The notes below the pieces were generated by a model. The model was not told the DNA's origin, ran no database searches, and worked only from the letters and a program-made list of their open reading frames with translations. This document shows positions 5,880 through 7,578 of a DNA stretch of 7,578 nucleotides, piece by piece. The translations under genes and the position numbers were made by a program. Each line of letters begins with the position of its first letter. Within the stretch, counting starts at the first letter, position 1. This stretch comes from Candidatus Gribaldobacteria bacterium (GTDB taxonomy: Bacteria > Patescibacteriota > Minisyncoccia > Minisyncoccales > CG1-02-41-26), in NCBI GenBank assembly GCA_026396775.1, contig JAPLWD010000098.1:1-7578 (forward strand), written 5' to 3'.

Positions 5880-7578
5880 ATGAAATTTATTGCGGATTTT
5901 CATTTGCATTCTAAATATTCCAGAGCCACTTCTAAAGAGATGGACTTGTTGCCTTTGGCATTGGCGGCTAGGCGAAAGGGCTTGAAGGTTTTAGGTACGG
6001 GGGATTTTACGCATCCGGTTTGGTTTAATGAGTTAAAGAAAAATTTAGAGCCTTTTAGTGAGGGGCTTTTTCAGTTAAAAGGGGATAGCTCGGGAACTTT
6101 ATTCATCCTCTCTAGCGAAATTAGTTGTATCTATACTCGAGGTGGCAAGGCGCGACGAATTCATTTGTTGATTTTAGCACCCGACTTAGCCACGGTTGAA
6201 AAAATCAATATCTATCTAGGCGCTAAATATAATTTAAAATCCGATGGTCGCCCTATTTTGGGCTTGGATGCTGAAGAATTAACTAAGATAGTTTTAAACA
6301 TTAATCCAGATTGCGTGGTGATCCCTGCTCACTGTCTATTACCGGATACCTATATCCATACCAGTCAAGAGATAAAAATGATCAAAGATATTAGCGTAGG
6401 GGATTTGGTTTACACCCATAAGGGAAGATTAAAAAAAGTGGAAAAAGTGTATAAAAGACTTCATACTGGCAAGCTTTTTTCTGTCCACCCATTCTATTTT
6501 CGATTAGGGATCAAAACGACCCCAGAACACCCATTTTTTGCTATAAAATCAAAAAAGTATTGTCCCACGACTGGATGCAAAATAATTTGTAAAGAAAATT
6601 GTAATTCTCAAAAGAAAGAAGACTGCCCACATAAATATTTTCAAGATTACCGACCCCAATGGGTACAAGCTCAAAATCTTGAGCAGGGAGACATTTTGAT
6701 TTTCCCCCGCTTTAATAAAAATACTCGCGACATAAAAGAAATTCTGCTTAATAAATATCTAAAACAAGAAGAATACCAAATACAAGGTAATTTTTTAAGA
6801 TCTAAAAATGGGACGAGAGCTAATTTAATACCAAAAACAATCAAAATTGATAAAGATTTTTGTCGTCTAGCTGGTTATTACTTGTCTGAGGGCTATACAG
6901 ATAATAGGGATTCAGTTTCCTTTTGTTTTAATGAAAAAGAGCTTGATTATATTGAAGATGTAGAAAGATTAATGGTAAGTATATTTGGATTGACTTATTG
7001 TAGAAAGTATAAGCGGGGAGAACATGCGAGTATGGAACTAACATTTTTCTCAAAACCTCTTGCGAAAGCTTTCAGTAGGTTTTTTTACAATAATAACGCC
7101 TCAAGAAAAGCATATACGAAGTGTCTGCCAGATTGGATGTTAAATTTGCCACTTGAACAACAGGCGGAAATTTTAAGAGGTTGGTGGCGAGGCGATGCTG
7201 GTTACACTAACTCAAGGGTTTTAATGAATCAGATGAAGGTTATTTGTCTTAGATTGGGGATTATTCCTTCCATTGGGATTATGCAGGATATAGAAAAATT
7301 TAATCAAAGAAAACACAAAATAGGGAATAGAGATATTATGGCGCGGCATAAAACTTTTTGTCTTTCTAATCTTTCATTTTTTGAGGATGATTTTGGGCTA
7401 TTAAATGATTCTTGTTTTAAGAAATTCAATACAAAACTTAAACGAAAGCATGGTTGGATAGATAAAGACTATATTTATATACCTGTGCGTGAAATTATAA
7501 TAACTGAATACAAGGGGGAAGTTTATAACCTAGAAGTAGAGGATGACAATTCTTACGTGAGCGAATTTGTCACAATTC
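5880..7578 (+). CDS. Endonuclease Q-like PHP-domain protein interrupted by an intein; 3' end outside window
   Basis: The frame is open from ATG 5880 to the right edge (566 codons plus one base). Residues 1-151 are the N-terminal part of a PHP-family protein of the COG1379/endonuclease Q group: FIADFHLHSKYSRATSK (3-19, metal ligands D6, H8, H10), GTGDFTHPVWFNEL (39-52), LSSEISCIYT (78-86, E80), RRIHLLILAPD (92-102, H95), SDGRPILGLDAEEL (121-134) and CVVIPAH (145-151, H151). Characterised archaeal EndoQ nicks DNA 5' to deaminated bases such as uracil and hypoxanthine and at abasic sites. The host protein stops after IPAH and continues as an intein from residue 152; the remaining extein, with the rest of the PHP fold and the zinc-binding part, lies downstream. 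The start follows the nuclease stop by 7 bp with no clear Shine-Dalgarno. Bacterial members of this group are sometimes annotated as generic PHP or helicase-like proteins. Confidence 0.88.
   Translation, partial: MKFIADFHLHSKYSRATSKEMDLLPLALAARRKGLKVLGTGDFTHPVWFNELKKNLEPFSEGLFQLKGDSSGTLFILSSEISCIYTRGGKARRIHLLILAPDLATVEKINIYLGAKYNLKSDGRPILGLDAEELTKIVLNINPDCVVIPAHCLLPDTYIHTSQEIKMIKDISVGDLVYTHKGRLKKVEKVYKRLHTGKLFSVHPFYFRLGIKTTPEHPFFAIKSKKYCPTTGCKIICKENCNSQKKEDCPHKYFQDYRPQWVQAQNLEQGDILIFPRFNKNTRDIKEILLNKYLKQEEYQIQGNFLRSKNGTRANLIPKTIKIDKDFCRLAGYYLSEGYTDNRDSVSFCFNEKELDYIEDVERLMVSIFGLTYCRKYKRGEHASMELTFFSKPLAKAFSRFFYNNNASRKAYTKCLPDWMLNLPLEQQAEILRGWWRGDAGYTNSRVLMNQMKVICLRLGIIPSIGIMQDIEKFNQRKHKIGNRDIMARHKTFCLSNLSFFEDDFGLLNDSCFKKFNTKLKRKHGWIDKDYIYIPVREIIITEYKGEVYNLEVEDDNSYVSEFVTI
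6333..7578 (+). other. Intein with LAGLIDADG (DOD) homing endonuclease, inserted after IPAH
   Basis: Starts at Cys152 of the host frame (TGT 6333-6335). N-terminal splicing block: CLLPDTYIHTSQEIKMIKDI followed by SVGDLVYTHKGRLKKV. Block B: TPEHP (6519-6533), with the expected Thr and His. A cysteine-rich insertion follows (C228, C233, C237, C241, C249, H251), then PQWVQAQNLEQGDILIFPR, a common intein linker. The DOD endonuclease has LAGYYLSEG (residues 330-338, second acidic residue Glu) and LRGWWRGDAGY (432-442, D439). The C-terminal splicing region is YKGEVYNLEVEDDNSYVSEF and then VTI. The last base of the window is C in the first codon position, which fits a following His of a terminal His-Asn. 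That gives an intein of about 417 residues. Both splicing and endonuclease regions look intact, so it should be active. Arg is mostly AGA and ATA codons are frequent, unlike the extein, supporting separate acquisition. Confidence 0.92.

Overview
The window reads as chromosomal DNA from a Candidate Phyla Radiation (Patescibacteria-like) bacterium. This is an inference from five things: AT-rich, densely packed, short genes all on the + strand; almost no Shine-Dalgarno sequences; a membrane-anchored Gmad2-GerMN protein with the CPR-style SWLCQNGVWVKHG motif; a lone corrinoid adenosyltransferase; and an intein-bearing endonuclease Q. TGA is used as a stop (end of the threonylcarbamoyl-AMP synthase gene) and never in frame, so the recoded Gracilibacteria/Absconditabacteria are unlikely.

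Layout: 1-318 is the C-terminal part of a corrinoid adenosyltransferase. 319-568 is non-coding, with a possible promoter and a 164-bp palindromic structured repeat (copy 1). 569-2587 encodes a membrane-anchored beta-propeller protein. 2588-2801 holds a second, inverted 164-bp repeat (copy 2) and a separate 9-bp hairpin directly before the next start codon. From 2802 to the right edge, five genes are packed with overlaps or gaps of at most 13 bp and probably form one operon: threonylcarbamoyl-AMP synthase (tsaC/ywlC type), a Gmad2-GerMN surface protein, a TIM-barrel metalloenzyme-like protein of unknown function, a RecB/Cas4-like PD-(D/E)XK nuclease, and an endonuclease Q/PHP protein interrupted at its IPAH metal-binding motif by an intein of about 417 residues with a DOD homing endonuclease. 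The window ends one base into the codon expected to encode the penultimate His of the intein.

Two signals stand out. First, the two 164-bp repeats have little identity in their helices but the same architecture: a long outer stem closing two internal hairpins, with an identical GCATGG one-sided bulge and conserved end sequences. The paired arms differ in compensatory fashion, so selection appears to act on a folded RNA or single-stranded DNA; I do not recognise the family. Second, the last three genes combine two nuclease-type proteins with a putative metal-dependent TIM barrel, suggesting a small DNA-repair or DNA-processing cassette, and its endonuclease Q is also a homing-endonuclease target.
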